Source: Paenibacillus pinihumi DSM 23905 = JCM 16419
Lineage (GTDB): Bacteria; Bacillota; Bacilli; Paenibacillales; Paenibacillaceae
Direction: 5' to 3'
Length of the DNA stretch: 64,000 nt
Assembly: GCF_000422505.1 (NCBI RefSeq)
Contig: NZ_KE383869.1
Coordinates: 186,001-250,000 of the forward strand
Below are positions 42,300-51,484 of the stretch, one piece after another; the stretch's first letter is position 1; each line of letters begins with the position of its first letter. A program made the position numbers and the translations under genes. The notes beneath the pieces are model-generated. The model was not told the origin of the DNA, did not search any database, and saw only the letters and a list, made by a program, of their open reading frames with translations.

Positions 42300-43592
42300 T
42301 TATGATTGGAGCAATTGGTCCTGATATTTTTGGATATCCCCGGCTCCCATAAACACGAGAATGGAATCATCGTAACCGGACATATCAGAGCGAATATCAT
42401 CGGAGACAAGACGGGCGTTCGGAATTCGTGATCTCAAGTCTTCAATCGAGACGTTACCGGCCCCCTCCCTGGCGGAACTGAAAATCTGACACAGGAATAC
42501 ATCATCGGCATCCTTGAGTGACAGGGCAAAATCATCCATCAGCTTCTCCAGACGGCTGAACGTATGCGGCTGGAAGATGCTGACGACCTTCCTTTGCGGA
42601 TATTTGCTGCGGACAGCTTCAAGGGTGACCCGGATTTCTGATGGATGATGGGCATAATCATCAATGACAACGTTGCTGCCCCACTGCCTTTCCGTAAATC
42701 TGCGCTTCACTCCCGCGAAAGTGGCCAGCTGCGCTTTTACCCCTTCCATATCGCGATCCAATACAAGTGCGACACCGATGACCGCCAAAGCGTTAAGTAC
42801 GTTGTGGTTCCCGAATACCGGTATTTTGAACCGGCTGATGGCGGTATTTTTATAATGAACATCGAAGACTACGCCGTCCCGCTCTACCGTTACATTGGAT
42901 GCCCTGAGCTCATTATCTGTCCCAAAGCCGTAGTAAATCGTGTCCTTGGCGGTCTCGAGCAGCCGCACCTGAGGATCATCCCCGCATACGACCAGTTGCT
43001 TGCCTGTCTGGGCAGCCATAGCCTGAAAAGCGCTGCGGACATCATCAACATCTGTGAAGTAATCGGGATGGTCAAAATCAATATTCGTAATGACCGCGAT
43101 ATCGGGCTCATAGGCCAGGAAGTGCCGCCGGTACTCGCAGCTCTCAAATACAAACAAATTGGAATCCGGGTTCCCTGTCCCTGTCCCGTCCCCAATGAGA
43201 CTGCATGGCGGTTCTCCGGCCTGCAGCGCATGAACGAGCATCCCGGTTGTTGTCGTCTTGCCGTGAGCTCCCGTCACCGCGATGCTCGTATAGCCCTTCA
43301 TCCATTCGCCGAGGAAATGATGATAACGCTGTACGGGGATGCCCAGCTCCTTGCATCGAAGGACGGAGGGATGATTATTGTCATAAGCATTAGAGGCGAT
43401 CACCTTCATATGGGGTGTCAAAGGCGCCTCCCCAAACGGGTACAGCGGAATATTACGTGCATCAAGAGGGGTCTGCGTAAAGAGGAAGGCATCCGTATCC
43501 TCTCCTTGAACCTGGTGGCCAAGATCGGAGAGAATTTGTGCGAGTGCACTCACTCCGCTGCCTTTAATGCCGATAAAGTGAAAGTTGTCCAT
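42300..43592 (-). CDS. murC: UDP-N-acetylmuramate--L-alanine ligase
   Basis: 430-residue cytoplasmic Mur ligase adding L-Ala to UDP-MurNAc in peptidoglycan synthesis. Segments: FHFIGIKGSGVSALAQIL at the N-terminus, ATP loop VTGAHGKTTTTGML, FESCEYRRHFLAYEPDIAVI, TNIDFDHPDYF, GVKRRFTER and VIDDYAHHPSEIRVTLEAVR. The length matches Bacillus MurC. ATG at 43592 follows CTGGAGG. It stands alone, as murC does in many Bacillota, with its own terminator. Confidence 0.95.
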   Translation of the reverse strand: MDNFHFIGIKGSGVSALAQILSDLGHQVQGEDTDAFLFTQTPLDARNIPLYPFGEAPLTPHMKVIASNAYDNNHPSVLRCKELGIPVQRYHHFLGEWMKGYTSIAVTGAHGKTTTTGMLVHALQAGEPPCSLIGDGTGTGNPDSNLFVFESCEYRRHFLAYEPDIAVITNIDFDHPDYFTDVDDVRSAFQAMAAQTGKQLVVCGDDPQVRLLETAKDTIYYGFGTDNELRASNVTVERDGVVFDVHYKNTAISRFKIPVFGNHNVLNALAVIGVALVLDRDMEGVKAQLATFAGVKRRFTERQWGSNVVIDDYAHHPSEIRVTLEAVRSKYPQRKVVSIFQPHTFSRLEKLMDDFALSLKDADDVFLCQIFSSAREGAGNVSIEDLRSRIPNARLVSDDIRSDMSGYDDSILVFMGAGDIQKYQDQLLQS

Positions 43593-43754
43593 AGCGACCT
43601 CCAGAAAAAGTAATCGAGATAGTATATGTTAGAGAACGAATTGTGCGATTGCCCATAAAAACTATTATACAAGCTCGTCTCCTGAACTTCACCCGGAATC
43701 CGGGATCTGAAGGAATTTTAACATTAGTCGCTTCACTTTGTGACAAAAGAAACT

Positions 43755-43801
43755 CCCCTTTAAGCAGCCGGGTTTTGGTTAAACCCGAATGCTTAAAGGG
43801 G
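43755..43801 (-). terminator. Two-step hairpin terminator
   Basis: CCCCTTTAAGCA (43755-43766) pairs perfectly with 43790-43801, and inside it CGGGTTT pairs with AAACCCG. It lies after the secreted repeat protein gene. Confidence 0.75.
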
Positions 43802-43836
43802 AGGATTCATGCAGGGAAATACCTCATGTCTATTGT

Positions 43837-44205
43837 TTATTTCTTGGTTGTAGTTGCGCCTTTCGAGGTACCGGACACTTTTCCGATGGCTTTGGCTTTG
43901 CCTTCTCTGACATTGGAAAGGTCAATCTCAGCGTCAGTCGCTGCAAGCGAAGGAGCACTGATACTCTTGCCTCCGCCAGGAGATGTCAATGTGCCTTTTG
44001 CTGCTTCGGACACTTTGCCCGCCTCCACAGCCTTTCCTTGTTTAACCTTGGACCAGTCAAACTTGGACATATCAAATTGGGTTTCGGAGACGGAGAGCGT
44101 TGCTTGACCCTGCAAATTTTCATTCGGTGTGGCAGCAAATGCAGCCTGTGCGGACACGGCGGAAATAACCAAAACAGTTCCTAACATCATCAATTTCTTC
44201 TTCAT
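43837..44205 (-). CDS. Small secreted protein with two internal repeats
   Basis: 122 residues. Signal peptide cut near AFA (about residue 25). The mature part, about 97 residues, holds two copies of a 25-residue unit: SKVKQGKAVEAGKVSEAAKG and SNVREGKAKAIGKVSGTSKG, each preceded by an acidic D-x-S stretch. Basic, no cysteines, no membrane anchor. ATG at 44205 follows AGAGGAG. Unknown function; repeats of this kind can bind polymers such as wall glycans (speculative). Confidence 0.65.
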   Translation of the reverse strand: MKKKLMMLGTVLVISAVSAQAAFAATPNENLQGQATLSVSETQFDMSKFDWSKVKQGKAVEAGKVSEAAKGTLTSPGGGKSISAPSLAATDAEIDLSNVREGKAKAIGKVSGTSKGATTTKK

Positions 44206-44480
44206 TGTGATCAAGCTCCTCTAGGTTTGAATTTGTTGAACAATTAGAAGTTTAGCTTGTGTATCTGGAGTTTGAATGGAGTATGGATGTGCTCTGGATG
44301 GAATTTGTTATATGGGGAAGTTGCAGCCGCTGTTCATACCTGCCCCAATTGGTTAATAGAGGTGGTTAATCGACGGGGATTATTATAAACTGGGAAAAAT
44401 AAACGAAATAAAATTTCATCCAGCGAAACTCAGTTCAGCATTGAAAGACCATTCCTCATAGGATCAGGAGAGTGAATCTG

Positions 44481-45236
44481 ATGAACAGCAAAGAGCGGTT
44501 TTCCAACCGGGTAGACACCTATGTGAAGTATCGTCCAAGTTATCCGGTGGAGGCGGTCGATTATTTGTATACGGTTGTTGGCCTGGGAGCGGATAGCAAG
44601 GTGGCAGATATCGGGGCGGGGACGGGTATTTTCTCTGAACGGCTGCTTGAGCGTGGAAGCCGTGTAACGGCTGTGGAGCCGAATCAGGCGATGCGGGAGG
44701 CCGCGCTGGAGAAGCTTGGCGGGCAAGAGCGGTTTCATGCGGTTGCAGGGTCCGCTGAGGTGACAGGGCTCCCGGATCATTCTGCAGATTTTATCGTATG
44801 TGCCCAGTCCTTCCATTGGTTCGACCGTTCTGCGGCGCAGACGGAATTCAGACGCGTGCTCCATCCAGGGGGCAAGGCTGTGCTGATCTGGAACACCAGA
44901 CTGACTCAGGGCACTCCTTTCCGGGGAGCTTATGACCGTCTGATCCATACCTTTGGAATGGAGTATAAAAACATGGCGGAGCGGAAAATATCCTCAGCAG
45001 ACCTGTCGCCATTTTTCAAGCCGGGCAGTATGCAGGAAGCGCGGTTCACCATTCAACAGGCATTTGATTATGAGGGGCTGAGCGGCCGGCTACTGTCTTC
45101 CTCCTTCATTCCGGAGCCCGGACACCCCGGCTATGAACCGATGATACAGGAGCTTAAAACCTTATTCGACCGGTATGAACAGGATGGCCAGGTGACCATT
45201 GATTATGAGACCGAGGTCTACTGGGGCGAGGTATAG
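44481..45236 (+). CDS. SAM-dependent methyltransferase
   Basis: 251 residues of the UbiE/YcgJ-like class I methyltransferase group. N-terminal RFSNRVDTYVKYRPSYP, motif I VADIGAGTGIFSERLLERGS, the acidic residue in VTAVEPN, then ADFIVCAQSFHWFDR and FRRVLHPGGKAVLIW. Such proteins methylate small molecules; the target is unknown. ATG at 44481 follows AGGAG at ten bases; GTG at 44472 is too close. Single gene. Confidence 0.9.
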   Translation: MNSKERFSNRVDTYVKYRPSYPVEAVDYLYTVVGLGADSKVADIGAGTGIFSERLLERGSRVTAVEPNQAMREAALEKLGGQERFHAVAGSAEVTGLPDHSADFIVCAQSFHWFDRSAAQTEFRRVLHPGGKAVLIWNTRLTQGTPFRGAYDRLIHTFGMEYKNMAERKISSADLSPFFKPGSMQEARFTIQQAFDYEGLSGRLLSSSFIPEPGHPGYEPMIQELKTLFDRYEQDGQVTIDYETEVYWGEV

Positions 45237-45306
45237 GATAACAGCAAGCTTGAGAGCCGTCCTGTGCAGGATGGCTCTCAAGCTGTAGGATATGAACGGG
45301 GATTCT

Positions 45307-45696
45307 TTATTCCACCGCTTCGTTAAGCAGGACCATATGAATATGGTCTTCCCATATTCCATTGATCTTCAGATATTTCCGTGCCAAGCCCTCAGAGCTG
45401 AATCCCAGCTTCTCAACCATCTTCAAGGAAGCGGAATTTCTTGGCATGATGTTGGCTTCTATCCGATGCAGCCTCAGCTCATCGAAGGCGTAACGGATGA
45501 CACGTGCAAGACTTTCCGTCATGAAGCCCTGGTTTACTTCCCCCTGATCCAGCCGATAGCCTAAATAGCACGACTGAAACGGGCCTCTGACGATGTTGCT
45601 CAGAGCGATCATTCCAATTATGCGCCCGGGCTCTTCCTGCTTGTACACCAAGAACTTGGAGAGCTGCGTCCGTACCGGGTCCCATTCCCGTTCACC
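45307..45696 (-). pseudogene. RimJ-type GNAT acetyltransferase, N-terminus missing
   Basis: About 129 codons of a RimJ/YdaF-like acetyltransferase: GRIIGMIALSNIVRGPFQSC, YRLDQGEVNQGFMTESLARV, LRLHRIEANIMPRNSASLKM and GLARKYLKINGIWEDH. The frame is closed by TAA immediately upstream of GEREWDPVRTQL, where family members have some 50-60 more residues. No start with a ribosome site is seen. The 5' part therefore seems lost or shifted. A TTG at 45651 could give only a truncated protein. Confidence 0.6.
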
Positions 45697-45770
45697 TTAT
45701 ACTGTATCATAATTGAATCTGCTTGCTCCAGTTGAGTCTTTATCCTTGGTTTTTTTGGAATTACGGGATC

Positions 45771-45803
45771 AAAAATCAAGAAGGAGCCGCCATAGGCAGC
45801 CCC
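45771..45803 (-). terminator. Terminator of the HpaB-type gene
   Basis: GGGGCTGCC and GGCGGCTCC pair with two wobbles around TAT on the minus strand, followed by TTCTTGATTTTTG. Confidence 0.55.
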
Positions 45804-45848
45804 TTGTTCTTTATACATGACCTGTAATTGAGCTATTGTTCGGCCTCA

Positions 45849-47294
45849 TCACGATTCCAGGAAGCGGGAAATCAATTCGCTGGAATCTCTCAGTCCGCTG
45901 TAACCCTGATACAACCGGTTGATTACGTTCTGCCGGCTTCCAAAGAAGAAGCGTTCATACTGCACTTGCCGTCCTGCAAAAGAGCTTGAACTCAATTCCC
46001 AAGCAAGCCGATTCAAAGCAATTACATCAAAAGCTTCCGTGTCGGAGATTTTAAGATACTTGTTCAGGTCGTAGGACGCATCATTCTGCAAATCCTTTTC
46101 AGAAGGAATCATGACGATCCGGCTGCTTGCCAATTGTTGAATAATCTCAACCATTCGCGGATAGATCTTGGGGAAGTAGGTATTGGTGACAAGCATTGTG
46201 CCCTTATCCGGCACCATGACACCCCATTTGTTTTTCTTCGCCTTCTCTTCAGCTTGAACGAGCAAGGATTTTAAAATTTCCAAAGCAACGATGATTTCGG
46301 AGATTTGTTCATTCATGGTGTCGGAATGCAAATCGACAAGCTTTGCCAAATTCTCCGCAGTGCCCAGGAAAAATTCTGTTTTCGCGATATAGCGGCATAG
46401 TGTTTGATGGCTGACCTGGGCGTGAAATTGGCTTTCTTGAGCCAGCTCGTGGGCAACGGATGCATTTCCGTAAAGGAAGATCCGGTCTCTTGGCACCTGT
46501 ACCTGGTCACAGATCACCAGGGTATCCATTTCTTCAAATCGTGAGCTTAACGGATAATCGTAGGTTGAATCGCCATGTACGTAACTTTCACGGCAGACCA
46601 GCGTGACACCAGGCGTATTAATGGGGATTGCGAATGCGAAAGTAAACGGGTTGTGTTCGTCGAGCTGTAACGTAGGGGGCGGATAAATCAGGATTTCCTC
46701 AGATGTAGCCGCTTGGGTTGCCAGGAAAAATGCCCCGCTGACAATCATCCCGTCCTGATTATATTCGTGAACTTTGGCTGCGATCGAATCTTCAAACGAG
46801 TCCGTCAAGGCGGATAAACGAGTACCGGCAGGTTGAATAAACGCGTGAGACAATGTAATGTCATGCTCCCTGCAGTACATGTAATAATTTTTGAGATTTT
46901 CTGCATGCTCAGGGTTGGAAGGGGAAATGACATCCGCGGCAGACACATAAGCCATTAGGGCAATATTCATATAATCCGGAGAGCGCCCCAAAAATCCATA
47001 ATGCCGACTTGCCCACAAAGACATCATCGCTCTGCGCCTTTTCAAATCCTTTTTCGTTTTTGGCAATATAAATGATAAGCCGACAGGTTCACTGCTATGC
47101 GGGGATAGGTAAGTCATGCTGTCGATATACTCCTCTTGCCCCTGCATGTCATACAGGGAGGCCTGGGTAGACAAAAGTCCGCGAAAGGCAAAATGCTCTG
47201 AAATATCGCCAGTAAGAGGTTCTCCTTTAAATATTACTGAAGGCTTTAGCTGGTTTATCGAACGCAAATATTGCTCTCCGTCTTTAATTGCCAA
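45849..47294 (-). CDS. 4-hydroxyphenylacetate 3-monooxygenase-type oxygenase (HpaB family)
   Basis: 481 residues, acyl-CoA-dehydrogenase-like fold using reduced FAD to hydroxylate a phenol next to its OH group. Segments: MAIKDGEQYLRSIN at the start, SPDYMNIALMAYVSAADVI, HAFIQPAGTRLSALTDSFED, and the C-terminal GRQVQYERFFFGSRQNVINR. A TTG at 47294, seven bases after GGGGGT, gives the family's usual N-terminus; ATG at 47309 is the alternative. HpaB enzymes need a separate flavin reductase (HpaC), and none is encoded nearby, nor other aromatic pathway genes. It may share a reductase encoded elsewhere. Substrate uncertain. Confidence 0.85.
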   Translation of the reverse strand: MAIKDGEQYLRSINQLKPSVIFKGEPLTGDISEHFAFRGLLSTQASLYDMQGQEEYIDSMTYLSPHSSEPVGLSFILPKTKKDLKRRRAMMSLWASRHYGFLGRSPDYMNIALMAYVSAADVISPSNPEHAENLKNYYMYCREHDITLSHAFIQPAGTRLSALTDSFEDSIAAKVHEYNQDGMIVSGAFFLATQAATSEEILIYPPPTLQLDEHNPFTFAFAIPINTPGVTLVCRESYVHGDSTYDYPLSSRFEEMDTLVICDQVQVPRDRIFLYGNASVAHELAQESQFHAQVSHQTLCRYIAKTEFFLGTAENLAKLVDLHSDTMNEQISEIIVALEILKSLLVQAEEKAKKNKWGVMVPDKGTMLVTNTYFPKIYPRMVEIIQQLASSRIVMIPSEKDLQNDASYDLNKYLKISDTEAFDVIALNRLAWELSSSSFAGRQVQYERFFFGSRQNVINRLYQGYSGLRDSSELISRFLES

Positions 47295-47398
47295 TTCATG
47301 TACCCCCATTCAACTATAGTCATTCATCATTATATTCCGCTTCTCAAAAATTTCCTTTTTGTTCCACAATATCCGCTCTTGCCCTAAGGGCATGAAGA

Positions 47399-47446
47399 AG
47401 GACGTAACCGCATTGACCGTATGAACGATCAGACCAGTTACGTCCT
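47399..47446. other. Hairpin in the 47310-47719 gap
   Basis: AGGACGTAAC (47399-47408) pairs perfectly with GTTACGTCCT (47437-47446) around 28 bases. It has no T-tract. The rest of this gap includes an open stretch in frame with the GNAT gene beyond its stop (STGGTNCAIQSRGTKQQ, 47562-47719) without a start codon of its own, possibly a gene remnant. Confidence 0.4.
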
Positions 47447-47719
47447 ATGATTGCCATGACATGTCTGCTAAAAGTTGGAGTCCGGCCGGCATGCCTCGTA
47501 TATCACAACGCTCCGAAGAAAGCTTTTTCTGCATTTTAAGTTTATGGGTGTCAACTAACGCCGCGATCTTCTTTTTCCTTTGCCCAGCCATTTGTTCACT
47601 GCTGTTCCACCTTCGCCTACCGCATGCTGCTGCTTGGTGCCTCTGCTTTGAATTGCGCAATTGGTGCCGCCCGTACTGAATGTTCCGCCAAGTTTGATGA
47701 GATGGCCTAACCGCTGTGT

Positions 47720-48256
47720 TTAATTGTCTTTGAGCCGCTCTAACAAATCCCGGATATCTGGCCAGCCCATGGCGACGTTCTCCAGTACCTGCCCGCCGAT
47801 TGCATAAGTACCCCGTTCGAACTCTGCGCCCCCTAGCTTCTTGTAGAAGGCAAGCGAAGGATTTTTAATTAAGACCCATGCGAGCAGGGAGTTCATGCCT
47901 TTCCCATGAAGGTCTGCCGCAATATGGTGGAATAGCCGGGTCCCGGTCTTGTTGCCGTGGAAGTCTTTTAGCAGATAAATGGCGTAAAGTTCCCCTTGGC
48001 ATTTACTGTCCGGTTTACGGCTTGGCCCCCCGGAGGCGAATCCGACGATAGAGCCGTCCGTATCCTGAGCGACGTAGATTGGTTTGTCCGGCTGCGGGTT
48101 GCGAAGTGATTCCTCCCACATTTTGATTCGATGGTCCAGCTTCATTTGGGCCAAAGTCTGTTCGTCTATAATGTTCTTGTATGCTTGATGCCATGCTTCT
48201 AAATGTGCATGTGCGATTCCATAAGCGTCTTCTGCCGCAGCCTGTCTGATGTTCAT
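47720..48256 (-). CDS. GNAT-family N-acetyltransferase
   Basis: 178 residues. Acetyl-CoA loop in GELYAIYLLKDFHGNKTGTR (G-x-K-x-G-T variant of the QxxGxG loop), YVAQDTDGSIVGFASGG before it, and the end motif NPSLAFYKKLGGAEF. The ATG at 48256 follows AGAGGGTG; the longer start at 48283 lacks a site. Acetylates an unknown substrate, probably a small amine or protein N-terminus. Confidence 0.88.
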   Translation of the reverse strand: MNIRQAAAEDAYGIAHAHLEAWHQAYKNIIDEQTLAQMKLDHRIKMWEESLRNPQPDKPIYVAQDTDGSIVGFASGGPSRKPDSKCQGELYAIYLLKDFHGNKTGTRLFHHIAADLHGKGMNSLLAWVLIKNPSLAFYKKLGGAEFERGTYAIGGQVLENVAMGWPDIRDLLERLKDN

Positions 48257-48435
48257 ATCCTTACACCCTCTCATGCTGTTCATTTTGTTTCCCTCTGAAA
48301 GATAAGGCTTGCTTGTTTCGGATGTTATATCTCTATTAATGATAAATTATATCTTTTGTCTGCGCCATTGGACAGAGATTGTGTATAATTTTGTAAAAAG
48401 AAGAAAAAGGAACTGTATACAGGAGGGGAACGATA

Positions 48436-49005
48436 GTGAATCATTCATTTGGAGCCATACATTGGCATGAAACAAGCAGGTTGCCAGGTGCTGCTGACTA
48501 CATTCGATGGAGAGTCTGCAGCGCCTTTAAATGCCCGGAAGATGAGGAGGCTTGCACAGATTTTATTTGAAATCAACCGGTTATCGCCAGAAGAAATGCC
48601 GGGGGTGCAGCTTCCGCAGCATCTGTTGCTGCGTACACTGGTCGATCAGGTAAAAATCCGGCAGGACAAGCTCATTCATGGAGACTACCATTTAGATAAT
48701 ATTGTAGAGGATGGTGAGCAGTTCACAGTCATTGACTGGACGAACGGACAGCGGGGCGACCCGAGATATGATTTTGCCTGGTCGCTCCTGCTTCAGAGAG
48801 TTTTTGTCTCTGAACGGCTGGCTTCCATATTTCGTGCAGCATATCTGGGTGAACATCCGATGTCGCAAGAAGAGCTGACAGCTTTGAAGCGATCGTTTGT
48901 ATCCGGGGCATTTTGCTTTGCCGGCAAGAGAAGGGTATCCTGGCGAAAATCAGGGGAATCATAAAGAACAATCCGCATCTGGCAACACTGGGACGTATCA
49001 TGTAG
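48436..49005 (+). pseudogene. APH-fold phosphotransferase gene, decayed
   Basis: A GTG at 48436 with AGGAGGGG begins VNHSFGAIHWHETS, then family sequence changes frame and resumes at GCQVLLTTFDGESAAPLNA (48482 on) with the catalytic loop LIHGDYHLDNIVEDGEQFTV and IDWTNGQRGDPRYDFAWSLL. Near 48885 a G appears lost, because the C-terminus fits in another frame (AIVCIRGILLCRQEKGILAK, ending TAG 49003-49005). The region between start and GCQVLL is some 70 residues too short. At least two lesions make it inactive. Confidence 0.7.
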
Positions 49006-49026
49006 AGGCGGTCTCAAACGAGCCGG

Positions 49027-49065
49027 AATACCACTCCTTAGAATGGGGTGGTATTTCTTTTTCTT
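49027..49065 (+). terminator. Terminator
   Basis: AATACCACTCC (49027-49037) pairs with GGGGTGGTATT (49045-49055), 10 of 11, followed by TCTTTTTC. It follows the decayed APH gene. Confidence 0.7.
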
Positions 49066-49074
49066 TCCCTCGGC

Positions 49075-49626
49075 TTATAAATATTCTACAGCCTCATCTG
49101 TCTCTGTATAGACGGAAATGAGTACGAGGGCCAACTCGTCCCCGATGTTTTTTACCAGATGGGGGACACAGGCATTCCAGGAGAAGGAATCTCCTTCTGT
49201 AAATTCAGCCGAATCTTCTCCTTGTTCCGCGTAAATTCTCCCTTTGACAACCATGTGCACTTCCTCACCCTCATGAGCGTGGGGCTCAGCGCCTGTAGAA
49301 GCTCCCGGAGGCAGCTCAACGAGCATCATCCGGACATTTTTTGTGGAGCTTAGATGCTCTACCTTTAACCTCTCCGACCCGCTTGTGGTCATCTTCCGCT
49401 CATGACTGCGGACAATTTGCATCCGTTCATCTTTTTTCAGCAGCAGATAGGCGAGCGGCACCCTGAGCGCCCGGGCGATATTCTCCAGTGTAGCAATGGA
49501 GGGGGAGGTTTTATTCGTCTCCACCTGGCTCATGAAGCCCTGCGAAAGTCCTGTTTCCTCGCATATTTGTGAGATTGTAATTTTTTTGCGTTTGCGGATG
49601 GCCCGTATGTTGGAGCCGATATCCAT
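49075..49626 (-). CDS. XRE-family regulator with cupin sensor domain
   Basis: 183 residues. Residues 5-60 are a lambda-repressor-like helix-turn-helix (TISQICEETGLSQGFMSQVE, TSPSIATLENIARAL). Residues about 105-180 are a cupin barrel (PGASTGAEPHAHEGEEVHMV, FTEGDSFSWNACVPHLVKN). This is the PuuR-like type that senses small amines or acids. It reads in the same direction as the SDR gene upstream, with a terminator palindrome between. It may control that gene, but this is inference. Confidence 0.9.
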   Translation of the reverse strand: MDIGSNIRAIRKRKKITISQICEETGLSQGFMSQVETNKTSPSIATLENIARALRVPLAYLLLKKDERMQIVRSHERKMTTSGSERLKVEHLSSTKNVRMMLVELPPGASTGAEPHAHEGEEVHMVVKGRIYAEQGEDSAEFTEGDSFSWNACVPHLVKNIGDELALVLISVYTETDEAVEYL

Positions 49627-49693
49627 GTTTGATACACACCCTTCAAAAGTTATAATAATCGATGCTTTCCGGCGAGCGGCCTCAGGTTGTAAA

Positions 49694-49713
49694 GCCCGGC
49701 TGTACAGCCGGGC
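49694..49713. terminator. Palindromic terminator after the SDR gene
   Basis: GCCCGGCTGTACAGCCGGGC, a perfect 20-base palindrome, then TTTAC on the minus strand. Confidence 0.6.
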
Positions 49714-49731
49714 CTGTGCGCCTTTTACCCA

Positions 49732-50496
49732 TTAAAGATGGGAACCGCCGCTTGCATCAAGCAGTTGTCCGGTAACCCAACGGCTGTCTGAAGAAGCCAG
49801 GAAGGAAGCGATATCTGCGACATCCTCCGGCTCGCCCCACCGGTTAAAGGCAGATAAGCCAGCCGCATATTTTTGCCCTTCCGGGTCCTGCAAGGTTGCT
49901 GTATTCATTTCGGTATTAATAAAACCAGGCATGATGGCATTCACCGTAATACTGCGGTTTCCCAGATGTTGCGCGAGAATATTCGTCATGGTATTGATAG
50001 CGCCCTTTGACATACTGTAAGCGAACACGCCCGGCAGAGCCATCCGTGTAACAAAGGAAGATATATTGATAATCCGTCCTTCGTCATTCAAACGCGGCAA
50101 GGCCTGCTGGGTTGTGAATATCGGCCCCTTGACGTTTATATTCATTACTTCATCAAAAGCCTGCCCGGTCATCTCTTCAATCGTCAACATCTGACCGATG
50201 CCGGCGTTATTGACTAAAATATCAAAGCGGCTGTCGCCCGTATGTTCCCGGAGCCTTTCATCCAGAGACGAGAACAAACCTTGCACCCCATCAACTGTGC
50301 TCAAGTCCGCACCGACAGCAAAGGCAAAGCCGCCATTTTGCCGAATTTGATGAACAACTTCTTCCGCGTCCGTTTGCCTGCTTCCATAATGTACGGCGAC
50401 CAGTGCACCATCTTGGGCAAGACGCAGCGCAATTCCGCGTCCAATCCCCCGGCTGGCTCCCGTAACCAATGCAATTTTTCCATTTAACTTACCCAT
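49732..50496 (-). CDS. Short-chain dehydrogenase/reductase
   Basis: 254-residue classical SDR. Cofactor loop TGASRGIGRGIALRLA, NNAGIG, catalytic Ser in IINISSFV and YSMSK with Tyr and Lys, and the C-terminal WVTGQLLDASGG. Basic residue pattern after strand 2 (HYGSRQT) suggests NADP(H). ATG at 50496 follows AAGGAGATGA. It may reduce an aldehyde or ketone; the substrate is unknown. Confidence 0.92.
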   Translation of the reverse strand: MGKLNGKIALVTGASRGIGRGIALRLAQDGALVAVHYGSRQTDAEEVVHQIRQNGGFAFAVGADLSTVDGVQGLFSSLDERLREHTGDSRFDILVNNAGIGQMLTIEEMTGQAFDEVMNINVKGPIFTTQQALPRLNDEGRIINISSFVTRMALPGVFAYSMSKGAINTMTNILAQHLGNRSITVNAIMPGFINTEMNTATLQDPEGQKYAAGLSAFNRWGEPEDVADIASFLASSDSRWVTGQLLDASGGSHL

Positions 50497-50701
50497 GCTT
50501 TCATCTCCTTGTCTGGTGTTCATAAAAGTTATAGCACAAGGTGAGGGCGGAAATGTTGCGCTCCTATTCGATCAGGAGACAGGACAACCCGGGTGGGGCT
50601 GTTGGGAATCGCGGGCGTTGAAAGGAAATGGGAGCTTTATCGAAAGAAACTTGTCTTCAATGCTCGTACCGTTTATTGAATTCATAGTAACAATTTTCTG
50701 A

Positions 50702-50755
50702 TTGACATGCCAGCATACAACAATTATATTACTTATATAAAAATAAATTTTATAT
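50702..50755 (+). promoter_or_regulatory. Promoter and inverted repeat before the esterase/dioxygenase operon
   Basis: TTGACA (50702-50707), 17 bases, TATATT (50725-50730). Just downstream ATATAAAA (50735-50742) and TTTTATAT (50748-50755) form an inverted repeat over the expected start point; the AT-richness lowers its weight. The rest of the 50497-50822 gap shows no gene. Confidence 0.5.
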
Positions 50756-50822
50756 TACTAATATTTTATTAAATAAACGTCGTCGCTGCAAACCCGATGA
50801 GCGGCATGGGAGGCTGATAAGA

Positions 50823-51479
50823 ATGAATCCGCATTATGTCTATGATGTTGAACTGCCGCGCAATATAAAGCCGGACCGGCAGTATCCGGTGATTTTCACC
50901 CTTCACGGCAAAGGCTCCAATGAGAAGAACATGTCAGGCCTGACGGCGCCGTTTGCTGAAGATTTTATCCGGATTCACATCCGCGGTGATCTTACGTTAG
51001 GAGCGGGGTATCAATACTATGAGCTGAAAAGCCTGGGCAACCCGGTCCGGGAGTCGTTCGACCGATCCGTTCAGCAGCTTCAGGAATTTATCCGTTATGC
51101 CTCCGGCAAGTATCCGATTGATGTCAACCGCCGGTATTTGCTCGGCTTTAGCCAAGGTGCCATTCTGTCGATGACATTGGCGCTGCTGATGGGGGAGCAG
51201 TTGAAGGGCATCGTCGCCCTGAACGGCTATGTGCCGGAGTTCGTCAAGAGCGAATATATCCTTGCGCCAGGGGAGCAGGTATCGGTGTTCCTCTCCCACG
51301 GGGAATTTGACCACGTATTTCCGGTCCGGATTGGACATGAGACAGCAGATTATTTTAGGAGCTGGACCAAGGAGCTGACCTTCCGTCTATATCCGACCGA
51401 CCATACCGTATCTGTGAAAAATGTGCAGGATTATGTGAAGTGGCTGCAAGCGGATTTGCCCATTCAAACTAAGGAGTGA
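50823..51479 (+). CDS. Phospholipase/carboxylesterase-type hydrolase
   Basis: 218-residue serine hydrolase: VIFTLHGKGSNEKNM (oxyanion), LLGFSQGAILSM (nucleophile), acid in SHGEFDHVFPV and His in YPTDHTVSVKN. It is related to the esterases (MhqD-like) that sit with ring-cleavage dioxygenases in quinone/catechol-responsive operons of Bacillota. ATG at 50823 follows GGGAGG. Its stop is five bases from the dioxygenase start. A role in handling phenolic compounds is plausible (inference). Confidence 0.85.
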   Translation: MNPHYVYDVELPRNIKPDRQYPVIFTLHGKGSNEKNMSGLTAPFAEDFIRIHIRGDLTLGAGYQYYELKSLGNPVRESFDRSVQQLQEFIRYASGKYPIDVNRRYLLGFSQGAILSMTLALLMGEQLKGIVALNGYVPEFVKSEYILAPGEQVSVFLSHGEFDHVFPVRIGHETADYFRSWTKELTFRLYPTDHTVSVKNVQDYVKWLQADLPIQTKE

Positions 51480-51484
51480 TGACG

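Noticed and set aside
37318-43592. A cell-wall synthesis cluster linking the MraY-like gene and murC
   Set aside because: They lie about 4 kb apart with unrelated genes on both strands between them, so no operon is supported.
47445-47679. Two 70-codon frames on opposite strands
   Set aside because: Composition is atypical, no ribosome site, and each is the shadow of the other.
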